NCBI GenBank assembly: GCA_017990795.1 | Contig: JAGNNG010000108.1 | Span: 1 to 6,580, forward strand | Length of the DNA: 6,580 bases | From: Deltaproteobacteria bacterium | Lineage (GTDB): Bacteria > Myxococcota_A > Polyangia > Palsa-1104 > JAEUJZ01 | Direction: 5' to 3' | In this document: piece after piece, positions 1 through 6,001 of the stretch | How positions within the stretch are numbered: position 1 is the stretch's first letter | How the letters are laid out: every line of letters starts with the position of its first letter | Notes under the pieces: generated by a model | Seen by the model: the letters and a program-made list of their open reading frames with translations, nothing else | Told to the model about the DNA's origin: nothing | Database searches by the model: none | Translations under genes and position numbers: made by a program

Positions 1-1
1 C

Positions 2-322
2 CAAAAAGGCACCGTGACGCACGCCTTCCCGCGCGTCGATGTCTGGAAGCACGCTGGCGAGGTGCTGGCTCTGTTTGGCGCAGCACCGGTGGCGGCAGCC
101 GCTCCTGCAGCAGCGCCCGCAGCGCCCACGGCAGCAGCACCCGCAGCGGTAGAGTCCGCGCCGGCTGCAGCCACTGCAGCTGTGAGTACCGCGCCCGCGG
201 ACCTGATTGTTGCAACGGCCAGAGCCGCCATGCAGCTCTTGCTGTCGCACCAGAAGTCAGGTGGAGCCGTACCTGCCGATGTAGTGGAGCTGGCTGCAGC
301 GCTCGCCCGTCGTCCTGGCTAA
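2..322 (+). CDS. C-terminal part of an unrecognised protein with an Ala/Pro-rich linker (5' end outside window)
   Basis: An open frame runs from the left edge to a TAA stop at 320-322, giving about 106 residues. There is no stop between the edge and the GTG at 14, and no good ribosome binding site before that GTG. It is therefore most likely the tail of a larger protein rather than a complete small gene. The first 26 or so residues look like ordinary folded sequence (AFPRVDVWKHAGEVLALFG). They are followed by about 45 residues made almost entirely of Ala, Pro, Thr, Ser and Val, typical of a flexible linker, and then by about 40 residues that look like one or two amphipathic helices ending in ARRPG. 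The G/C-rich third codon positions support this frame. I do not recognise the family, and no function is assigned. The gene converges on the propeller lipoprotein gene with a 31-base gap that holds no visible terminator hairpin. Confidence 0.65.
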   Translation, partial: QKGTVTHAFPRVDVWKHAGEVLALFGAAPVAAAAPAAAPAAPTAAAPAAVESAPAAATAAVSTAPADLIVATARAAMQLLLSHQKSGGAVPADVVELAAALARRPG

Positions 323-353
323 CGCTGCTGCCGATTGTGGGGTGGGTGTGCGT

Positions 354-2279
354 CTAGCCGATGTTGGGGACGCACATACCACTTACGCAACGGAACTCGC
401 CGGGGCAGTCTCGGGGTAGTGCGCAAGCGACGTCGGTGGTCCAAATCGCCGAGTGATTGCCGGTGTTGCGGTCTTGAAACGGCAGCCACACTGGCTGGTA
501 GCTTGGGTCCTCGCCCTTTTTGGCTTTGTCCAGGTCGAGGCCGAACATAAACAGCTGTGGCTGCGACCCCTGGTTAAAGCCCCAGCCGTAGCGCGCCGAG
601 TAGACGACAAACACATACCGCCCGCCCTGGAGAAACGGCGCAAACTTCGGCCAGTTGTTCGACTGGTGTTTGATGTGTGTGCCTTGCTCTAGCTCGATGG
701 GCGTGGTGCCGGGGTTTGGCTGGCCGGTGTCATCAATGGCCTGCACCAAGCGCAGTCGGGTCTTGACGGCGTTGTACTGCTGGCAGCTGCCGGAGCAGTC
801 GAAGGTGTTAAACACCAGCCACTTGCTGTCCGGCGACCAGCTCGGCCAGAAGTGGTAGCCCGCGCCTGCTTGCGTGGGCACTACCGTGACTGCTGGGCCA
901 AATGCGCCGTTGTTGTAGGGCATCACGACGATCTCGCCGCTGTTGACCAGCTGGAAGTCGTACGAACTGGAAGCCATGATGCGGACAAATGCCAGCCACT
1001 TGCCGTCGGGAGACCACTCGGGCATCGCGCCGCCGTAGTTACTGCCGATAAAGTTTTGCGGCACGGTCTCCAGCACGCCGCCGGTCTTGGAGTCGCGTAC
1101 CGTCAGCTTGCCGCTCCAGTTGGTGATGAGCTTGTCGCCGGTGGGGTTAAACCAGGCAAAGTTCCACGCGATGCTGCTTTTCAGCGGAAAGTTGCGCATC
1201 CGAGGCATTGCGCCGTCGACAACCGTGGAGCCGACGCTGGTCTGGCCAGAGCCAAACTCCACCGCGACCTGCTTGCCGTCGCGCGACACGGCGTGGCAGC
1301 CCGCGCAGCCGGTCTCGTCGCCGTTGGTGATGAAATCGACGGGCTTGCTGGCCCCCAGCGGCACGCGCTTGATGCCTTGAATCGTCGGCGAGAAGTAGTA
1401 CAGACCGCCGCGCGTGTCCTCGGGCGCAAACGTAATCTGAACGGGCTGCGACTCCCCGACGGTGCCTCCGGGCGCCATCGCGCCGCTGACGGTCACGGTG
1501 GTGTCCTTGCCCAGCGACGAGTGGCTAAGCGTGCTCCAGGCTTTGTCGTCCAGGTTGTAGGTACACTGATTGCTGGCGCAGACCGAGCTGCCGACGTAGA
1601 AGCTGCGCTCGTAGGTGGGACCGCTGGCGGTGATGCGATAGACGGGATAGCTAGCGGTCGTGCGCCACTGCAGCGTCACCTGCAGCACGTTTGGGGCCAT
1701 CATCGTGTGGTCAAACGGATACGCAATCGTCGGAGGGGCGCCACCGCTGCCGCCGGAGAAGTAGTCCTTGGCGTTGGCGGGAGCGGATGGCTCAAGGACG
1801 TCCGGGGCGATCAGGCGCACGTTGACCACCGCGGAGGCGGCTACTCCGCGCAGGCTGGCGTAGACCTTGGTGGTGCCGCCGTGGTCCAGGTTGCCCGGCA
1901 CCGTCAGCACGCCTTTGCTTAGGCTGCCAAGGGTGGCATCAGACAAGGTCCAAGTAACCTGGGCGCTGACATCACCCAGCTTCGACGAGGTCGCCTTAAA
2001 CCGCACCGTCTGGTTCTGGCCCGAGACGGTTAAATCCGTCAGCTCTGGCGATAGGCGCAGCGTGCCGATGGGAGCCTCTGTGCCTGGCGACGTGGGCGTC
2101 TCGCCATCATCGTCTAGCGCGGTGCGCTGCGGGTTGCAACCTAGCCCGAGTGTGCCACTTAGGACCGCCAGCAGCAGCCACGTGCTTGGCGTCAGTCTGT
2201 GCTGCCACCTTTGAAGTCGCGCGCAAGAGTCTGTAACCAGACGTGAGCTGAGACGAAAGCCAGAACGCAGTGGCAGCAT
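354..2279 (-). CDS. Lipoprotein with Ig-like domain, CxxCH motif and PD40/TolB-like propeller repeats
   Basis: The predicted product has 641 residues. The ATG at 2279 is chosen because GGAGG lies 7 bases upstream; a TTG at 2345 would add 22 residues but lies upstream of the likely promoter. A hydrophobic segment (about 34-46) ends in LGLGC, making Cys48 the likely lipidated residue, although Gly at -3 is not ideal. A Ser/Thr/Pro/acidic linker follows, then a BIG2-like Ig fold (about 69-156) and a beta-rich domain with a CxxxxC pair (Cys234/239). The motif CAGCH is at 325-329. Beta-propeller-like strands follow, including PEWSPDGKWLAF (about 420) and PSWSPDSKWLVF (about 479). The tail has four Cys (619, 625, 631, 636) in the pattern CxxxxxCxxxxxCxxxxC. 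CxxCH normally attaches heme c covalently, but one motif with no obvious distal Met could instead bind metal or be structural. Such proteins occur in Myxococcota; substrate and partner are unknown. The likely site is an outer- or inner-membrane face outside the cytoplasm. Confidence 0.88.
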   Translation of the reverse strand: MLPLRSGFRLSSRLVTDSCARLQRWQHRLTPSTWLLLAVLSGTLGLGCNPQRTALDDDGETPTSPGTEAPIGTLRLSPELTDLTVSGQNQTVRFKATSSKLGDVSAQVTWTLSDATLGSLSKGVLTVPGNLDHGGTTKVYASLRGVAASAVVNVRLIAPDVLEPSAPANAKDYFSGGSGGAPPTIAYPFDHTMMAPNVLQVTLQWRTTASYPVYRITASGPTYERSFYVGSSVCASNQCTYNLDDKAWSTLSHSSLGKDTTVTVSGAMAPGGTVGESQPVQITFAPEDTRGGLYYFSPTIQGIKRVPLGASKPVDFITNGDETGCAGCHAVSRDGKQVAVEFGSGQTSVGSTVVDGAMPRMRNFPLKSSIAWNFAWFNPTGDKLITNWSGKLTVRDSKTGGVLETVPQNFIGSNYGGAMPEWSPDGKWLAFVRIMASSSYDFQLVNSGEIVVMPYNNGAFGPAVTVVPTQAGAGYHFWPSWSPDSKWLVFNTFDCSGSCQQYNAVKTRLRLVQAIDDTGQPNPGTTPIELEQGTHIKHQSNNWPKFAPFLQGGRYVFVVYSARYGWGFNQGSQPQLFMFGLDLDKAKKGEDPSYQPVWLPFQDRNTGNHSAIWTTDVACALPRDCPGEFRCVSGMCVPNIG

Positions 2280-2285
2280 GTCGGC

Positions 2286-2298
2286 ACCTCCAAGAGGT
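2286..2298 (-). promoter_or_regulatory. Ribosome binding site of the propeller lipoprotein, inside a small inverted repeat
   Basis: On the minus strand, GGAGG (2287-2291) lies 7 bases before the ATG at 2279 and decides that start. Four of its five bases fall in the right arm of a perfect 5-bp inverted repeat (ACCTC, loop TTG, GAGGT), so in the mRNA the site could pair with the sequence just upstream. A 5-bp stem with a 3-base loop is weak and may simply melt, so a regulatory role is only a possibility. Confidence 0.7.
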
Positions 2299-2301
2299 CG
2301 C

Positions 2302-2330
2302 AGCGTAGTCCCATCGCATGACACAGACAA
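2302..2330 (-). promoter_or_regulatory. Putative sigma-70-type promoter of the propeller lipoprotein gene
   Basis: On the minus strand, TTGTCT (2325-2330, 4 of 6 matches to the -35 consensus) and TACGCT (2302-2307, with the key T, A and final T of the -10 consensus) are separated by exactly 17 bases. Transcription would start about 6-8 bases further on, giving a very short leader that just includes the GGAGG. The site lies downstream of the tRNA terminator, where a separate promoter is needed. The prediction comes from pattern matching only. Confidence 0.4.
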
Positions 2331-2373
2331 TGCGTCTAACTGCACAATCTGCGGGCGCGGTGAGCATCGGCAG

Positions 2374-2383
2374 GTCGGGGCGA
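2374..2383. repeat. 10-base direct copy of the tRNA-Pro 3' end
   Basis: GTCGGGGCGA occurs here and again at 2430-2439, where it is the end of the tRNA acceptor stem with its discriminator base. The copies are 56 bases apart on either side of the terminator. Duplicated tRNA 3' ends can be remnants of integration, but 10 bases is short, only the terminator lies between the copies, and no integrase is present. Chance or old local duplication is equally plausible. Confidence 0.35.
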
Positions 2384-2387
2384 AGGC

Positions 2388-2421
2388 AAAAAAAAACCTC
2401 CTGAGGTCTTCAGGAGGTTTT
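2388..2421 (-). terminator. Intrinsic (Rho-independent) terminator of the tRNA-Pro gene
   Basis: Positions 2393-2404 and 2410-2421 form a perfect 12-bp stem (core CCTCCTGA / TCAGGAGG) with a 5-base loop. On the minus strand the stem runs straight into a tract of nine T residues (2388-2396, of which the first four are also the last stem pairs). This is the classic arrangement for termination of leftward transcription, and it begins 9 bases after the tRNA 3' end. In the plus direction only four T residues lie at the end of the stem, so rightward termination would be weaker. Confidence 0.93.
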
Positions 2422-2428
2422 CCGCTTT

Positions 2429-2505
<77 letters not shown>

Positions 2506-2535
2506 AGAGGTAATTCCGACCAAGGCAGGACAAAA

Positions 2536-2565
2536 CAGGTACCAGCAATACAGCAGCTCGGTCAA
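2536..2565 (-). promoter_or_regulatory. Weak candidate promoter for the tRNA-Pro gene
   Basis: TTGACC (2560-2565, minus strand) is a good -35 match and lies 18 bases before TACCTG (2536-2541), a poor -10 match. Transcription would begin about 25 bases before the tRNA, leaving a short 5' leader for RNase P. The poor -10 makes this only the best candidate found, not a firm call. Confidence 0.22.
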
Positions 2566-2599
2566 GCAACTATTGCCAACTCTTGTACTTTTTGGCGGG

Positions 2600-2638
2600 C
2601 GCAGCGGGCTGACCGGGGACGGAGCCCAGCCCGCTGCG
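2600..2638 (-). terminator. GC-rich hairpin just past the PHP lipoprotein gene, possible terminator
   Basis: CGCAGCGGGCTG (2600-2611) and CAGCCCGCTGCG (2627-2638) form a perfect 12-bp inverted repeat with a 15-base loop, starting 26 bases beyond the TAG stop at 2665-2667. On the minus strand the stem is not followed by a T tract, so it is not a classic intrinsic terminator. It could block 3' exonucleases or assist Rho-dependent or U-less termination. The rest of the 159-base spacer (2506-2664) holds no gene that I can support. Confidence 0.5.
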
Positions 2639-2664
2639 TGACGGCGATGACCTTCGGACTGGCG

Positions 2665-5600
2665 CTAGGGTTGAAACGGGGCTCGCCAGCCTCCGCCGTC
2701 GATATCGACGAACAGCGGATTGGTAAAGGCCAGCGGAAACCCGCCCATGTCGGTCATTGGCACTCCGTCGAGCAGCTGCGACATGCTGACGTCTGCGCGC
2801 AAGCCCGTCGGGGCGCTGGGGAACATCGCCTGGTCACCCGTCGCTCGCGCCAGCAGCCACACATCTTTGCCGGTAGCGCCAGAGGCGTTATTGGTCAGCA
2901 GCTTCGCTGTTTCAACCTCTACCTGCACTTGCGCGCGCAGGACCACTCCGCCACTTGGCAGCGTTACTTTGCTAACGGTCAGGTTGCCAAACACCGCGGC
3001 TTTGCGACAGCGCTCGGCAGGCATGACGCGACTGGTGAAGCACACGACGGGAGCCAGTGGCAATGCGCCTGCTCCGGTGTTTGGGAATGTGTTGTTGGCA
3101 AAGACTTCGACGGTATGGATCGGGGACCAGTCTGGGGTCTCGACTAAAAGCTCGATGCGCAGCTTGTCGGCTTCGGGCCGCGTGGTGCCACCGATGCCGA
3201 CGCGCTGGCCTCCCTGCCCGGCAAACAGGCGCAGCATCGGCCCATTGGTCACGATGACATCGCGCAGGGCGCCGCCGCTGGCCGTCAGGGTTCGCGCAAC
3301 TTCATCGCCGACGCCTTTGCGCAGCGCCGCGCTTGAGTCGTCCGGGACGCGCACCAGCGTTCGCGGGAGTCCCGCTGGCTCATGAATCGAGTGGGTATCG
3401 CTAGAGCCGACCGCCGCTGGCAAGAACCCAAACGACAGGAAGTTCATGTAGTCCCGCAGGATGCGCTCGGTGGTAAGGTCCAGGCGCTCACCGTCTGCAT
3501 TGGGCCGAGTGCTGGCGACGCCGTTTAGGACCTCCAGGCTATTGAAGCGGTCGGAAAACAGCTCGGCTTCCTCGGGCAGGCCCAGGTTTAGCGCATCGAC
3601 TGGGACCGTGTTTTTGTCGCCGTAAAAAGTTCGCGCCGCAAAGTCAAAGCGCAGCGCCGCCCGGTCAAAGTTCTGCTGAAACGACAGCGGGCCCAGCTTC
3701 GCAGAGCGCGGATGATTCACCTGCAGCACCTGCGCGCCTTGCTTAGAGAGCTCGGCGAACAGCGCGCGTGGGGTCAGGTTCGGTCCGTCGCCGCCACCCC
3801 AGTCGAGCGCCCCCAGGTTGGGAGACTCGGGCACGGTTCGCAGCGGCCAGGCGATAAAGTGGCCGTAGCCAAATGGCGTAATCTCATCTCCGACGGCAGC
3901 ATCCATGCGGTCGCGGCTACCCAGCGCGGCTATCACCGGCTTAAAGTCGGTCAGGTAGTCGTGGTCCGAGCTGCTGACAAACTCCAGACCCTCGGCCAGG
4001 TTGGTGATGACGCGACGCTCTAGCGTGACATCACTGTCGGGGGAGTTCACCGTGTGCTGATGAAAGTCGCACGCCAGGTAGCCCGCCGTGTCGACTACAT
4101 GCGCTAGCTTCGCTTCCAGCTGCAGCTTGTCGCCCGCTTTGACGGTGTACTTACGCTCGAATCGGCTCCACTCAGGGCCGTGGCTGGCGACGATGCGGTA
4201 GGTGCCCGGAGGCAAGAGCAGCGGCGGGTCCCAAGCTCCCCCGGTGCGAGAGTCGCCGTGCAGCGTTCGCACCATCGTGTACATCCCCTCATCCGACGGC
4301 AGCTCCTCCGGCGTGCCCAGCGCGTCGTCCTGCTCCGGCGACGTACCAATCACCGAGAGTCGTCCCGGCATCGGCAAGCCATCTTCATCAAGTACGCGAT
4401 AGTCCACCCGCGCTGGCTCGGGCACCGCAAGGCTGACCTTAATGGGCTCGTCTCCAGACGGTGGCGTTGTGGCCGGCACGTCGACCGTAACTGCGGTTCC
4501 GCGTCGCGCGCCCACTGAGGCTCGTAGCACATAGCGCCCCGGCGGCAGCTGCGTTGAAAACTCAGTCTTGCCGTCGGTGCCTACGGTCTCTACTGCGGTG
4601 TAGATGTCGGTCGGGCTTGCGTGCATGGCCCAGTCGCTGCGGCGCACGCCTACGAGCACGCGCTCACCGGCTTGGCTGCCAGTAACGGTTCCTAAGACGG
4701 AGCGCAGGCGCTCGCCACGAAGGTCTTTGCGCACAAGCTGCTCGATGCTATCCGGACCGTTTCTGCCGACCCCAAGGTATAGCCGACGCGTCGTGCCTTG
4801 GCGGGGGGCGATGCGTACCGTCAGGGCTTCTTCGCCCCACAGCGCCTCTTTGCGGCTTAGGTCAAACAAAGAGATAAAAACGCCGCTGATCGGAAGGGTA
4901 ATCGCGCCCGTGCCTGCCGTCTGCGCGGTCGGAATCACTCCGTACGAGACGCCGCTGCCCTGCTGGACTAGGTACTCGCTGACTGGCACCGGGCCACTGA
5001 TTAGGGCCTCTTGGCTGGTGCCGCCGTAGCCGATGCCGGGAGCAAAGCCGCGCAGTGCGCCGCCCGAGTCCACCAGCGTGCCCCAGCTGGTCTGCACCTC
5101 GCTGGTGCTGGGGTTGTACAGGGTGTAGATGACCTCCAGCGCTGCGCTGCCCGGCGCCAGGATGTAGGTCACCGCCAGCTTTAGGCCTAGCTCGCGGCTT
5201 GGCTGCAGCGACTCTCGGAACAAGCTGGACACTGCGGGCAGGGCGCGGATGTCGATGTAGTCGTCCAAGATGTCGGCGCCCCGGAAGCGCAGCACGGCTG
5301 GGCCGCCTTTGCTTCCGTCGCTGACGATCTCGGACTGGGTGAAGTTTGCGGTGCGTCCGGTCAGTAGCAGCAGGCCCACTTCGCCAAGCTGGTCGCCAGC
5401 CGGGCGCTCTACAAAGTCGGCGTCGATGACGTTGCCGCCGTAGGGCAGGGGCGAGATATTGCGTCCCGGCTGCTGAATCACGAAGCGCACGACGTCGTTG
5501 GCCAGATAAAAGTCGCCGATGCGACCTTGCGCGGCGTCTCCGGGGATGGACTCACGGGGGAAGTTTTGTTCGGTCAGGCGACCGGCGCGGGTGACGATGG

Positions 5601-5907
5601 GGCCGCCGGCTGCTGGCGTCGGGGGCAGAAAGGGCAGCAGCGGGTCGGTCTGTTCCGGCGGTGACTGAGTGCCAGCGGTCGGCTCACAGCCGCCTGCCAT
5701 GACCAGCCCTGTAACCAAAGCGGGCAGCAAAGTCGCTGTAGCCACTGAAGCTGCGAGCCTGCGTGCCCACGACCTAGAAGTCGCAGCGCGCGCGGACAAC
5801 ACCGGCGCCGTGGTCGGTGAAGCTGACGCGACCGGTGAGAGCAAACCAGCTGCCGACGATGAGCCTGCAGCACGCGGAAAAAACGAAGAAGCGCAAGTCT
5901 GAGCCAT
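2665..5907 (-). CDS. Exported CehA/McbA-type PHP-domain metallohydrolase lipoprotein
   Basis: The product has 1080 residues. The ATG start has GGAGG 6 bases upstream. A long Ser/Ala-rich n-region precedes a hydrophobic segment (about 51-70) ending in MAGGC, so Cys74 is the likely lipidated residue. A Pro-rich linker and a large beta-rich region follow (about 100-400), then two segments like carboxypeptidase-regulatory (CNA-B-like) folds (about 403-495 and 498-605), each with a PPGxY turn. The PHP domain occupies about 610-850. Its motifs are DFHQHT (His616, His618), SSDHD (His649), GDEITP (Glu675), NHPR (His732) and SSDTHS (Asp837, His839). This set matches the metal-binding ligands of PHP enzymes, so hydrolytic activity is likely. 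Relatives include the carbaryl hydrolase CehA, but the substrate here cannot be read from sequence. The C-terminal region (about 885-1080) is beta-rich and ends in a conserved-looking FTNPLFVDIDGGG segment, so the protein appears complete. The PEGA-domain gene lies 94 bases upstream on the same strand. Confidence 0.92.
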   Translation of the reverse strand: MAQTCASSFFPRAAGSSSAAGLLSPVASASPTTAPVLSARAATSRSWARRLAASVATATLLPALVTGLVMAGGCEPTAGTQSPPEQTDPLLPFLPPTPAAGGPIVTRAGRLTEQNFPRESIPGDAAQGRIGDFYLANDVVRFVIQQPGRNISPLPYGGNVIDADFVERPAGDQLGEVGLLLLTGRTANFTQSEIVSDGSKGGPAVLRFRGADILDDYIDIRALPAVSSLFRESLQPSRELGLKLAVTYILAPGSAALEVIYTLYNPSTSEVQTSWGTLVDSGGALRGFAPGIGYGGTSQEALISGPVPVSEYLVQQGSGVSYGVIPTAQTAGTGAITLPISGVFISLFDLSRKEALWGEEALTVRIAPRQGTTRRLYLGVGRNGPDSIEQLVRKDLRGERLRSVLGTVTGSQAGERVLVGVRRSDWAMHASPTDIYTAVETVGTDGKTEFSTQLPPGRYVLRASVGARRGTAVTVDVPATTPPSGDEPIKVSLAVPEPARVDYRVLDEDGLPMPGRLSVIGTSPEQDDALGTPEELPSDEGMYTMVRTLHGDSRTGGAWDPPLLLPPGTYRIVASHGPEWSRFERKYTVKAGDKLQLEAKLAHVVDTAGYLACDFHQHTVNSPDSDVTLERRVITNLAEGLEFVSSSDHDYLTDFKPVIAALGSRDRMDAAVGDEITPFGYGHFIAWPLRTVPESPNLGALDWGGGDGPNLTPRALFAELSKQGAQVLQVNHPRSAKLGPLSFQQNFDRAALRFDFAARTFYGDKNTVPVDALNLGLPEEAELFSDRFNSLEVLNGVASTRPNADGERLDLTTERILRDYMNFLSFGFLPAAVGSSDTHSIHEPAGLPRTLVRVPDDSSAALRKGVGDEVARTLTASGGALRDVIVTNGPMLRLFAGQGGQRVGIGGTTRPEADKLRIELLVETPDWSPIHTVEVFANNTFPNTGAGALPLAPVVCFTSRVMPAERCRKAAVFGNLTVSKVTLPSGGVVLRAQVQVEVETAKLLTNNASGATGKDVWLLARATGDQAMFPSAPTGLRADVSMSQLLDGVPMTDMGGFPLAFTNPLFVDIDGGGWRAPFQP

Positions 5908-5913
5908 TGCTGA

Positions 5914-5928
5914 CCTCCGCTGCGCAGC
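5914..5928 (-). promoter_or_regulatory. Ribosome binding site of the PHP lipoprotein with adjoining 10-bp palindrome
   Basis: On the minus strand GGAGG (5914-5918) stands 6 bases before the ATG at 5907 and fixes the start. Directly upstream is the perfect palindrome GCTGCGCAGC (5919-5928). It overlaps TATGCT (5926-5931), a fair -10-like hexamer for which I found no good -35 partner. The rest of the 94-base spacer contains one other small inverted repeat (GCTTT / AAAGC, 5938-5954) and no T-tract terminator after the upstream gene, so read-through from that gene is possible. Confidence 0.55.
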
Positions 5929-6001
5929 ATAGACCGCGCTTTCCGCCGCAAAGCCAGCGAATTTAAGCGCAGGGCCAGCGCCCGGTCAGTCCGCAAGCCG
6001 T

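Noticed and set aside
852..1922. A 356-codon open frame on the plus strand
   Set aside because: It lies wholly antisense to the propeller lipoprotein gene, whose frame has recognisable domains. Its translation is rich in Arg, His, Gly and Val with no motif, typical of antisense frames in GC-rich DNA.
2280..2345. The longer TTG start for the propeller lipoprotein
   Set aside because: The ATG at 2279 has GGAGG at ideal spacing. The TTG has no clear ribosome binding site and would lie upstream of the predicted promoter.
2720..3385. A 221-codon plus-strand open frame
   Set aside because: It is antisense to the 3' part of the PHP lipoprotein gene, with Ser/Arg/Thr-rich composition and no recognisable motif.
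4604..5029. A 141-codon plus-strand open frame
   Set aside because: It is antisense to the beta-rich part of the PHP lipoprotein gene and is rich in Arg, Ser and Pro, as expected from a non-coding frame.
5968..5986. A GGGC/GCCC inverted repeat after the PEGA gene as a terminator
   Set aside because: Only four base pairs and no T tract on the minus strand, too weak to call.
5574..5996. A 140-codon minus-strand open frame overlapping the PHP gene start
   Set aside because: It is out of frame with the PHP gene, lacks its strong ribosome binding site, and is dominated by Arg, Leu and Gln without motifs. The lipoprotein signal in the other frame accounts for the region.
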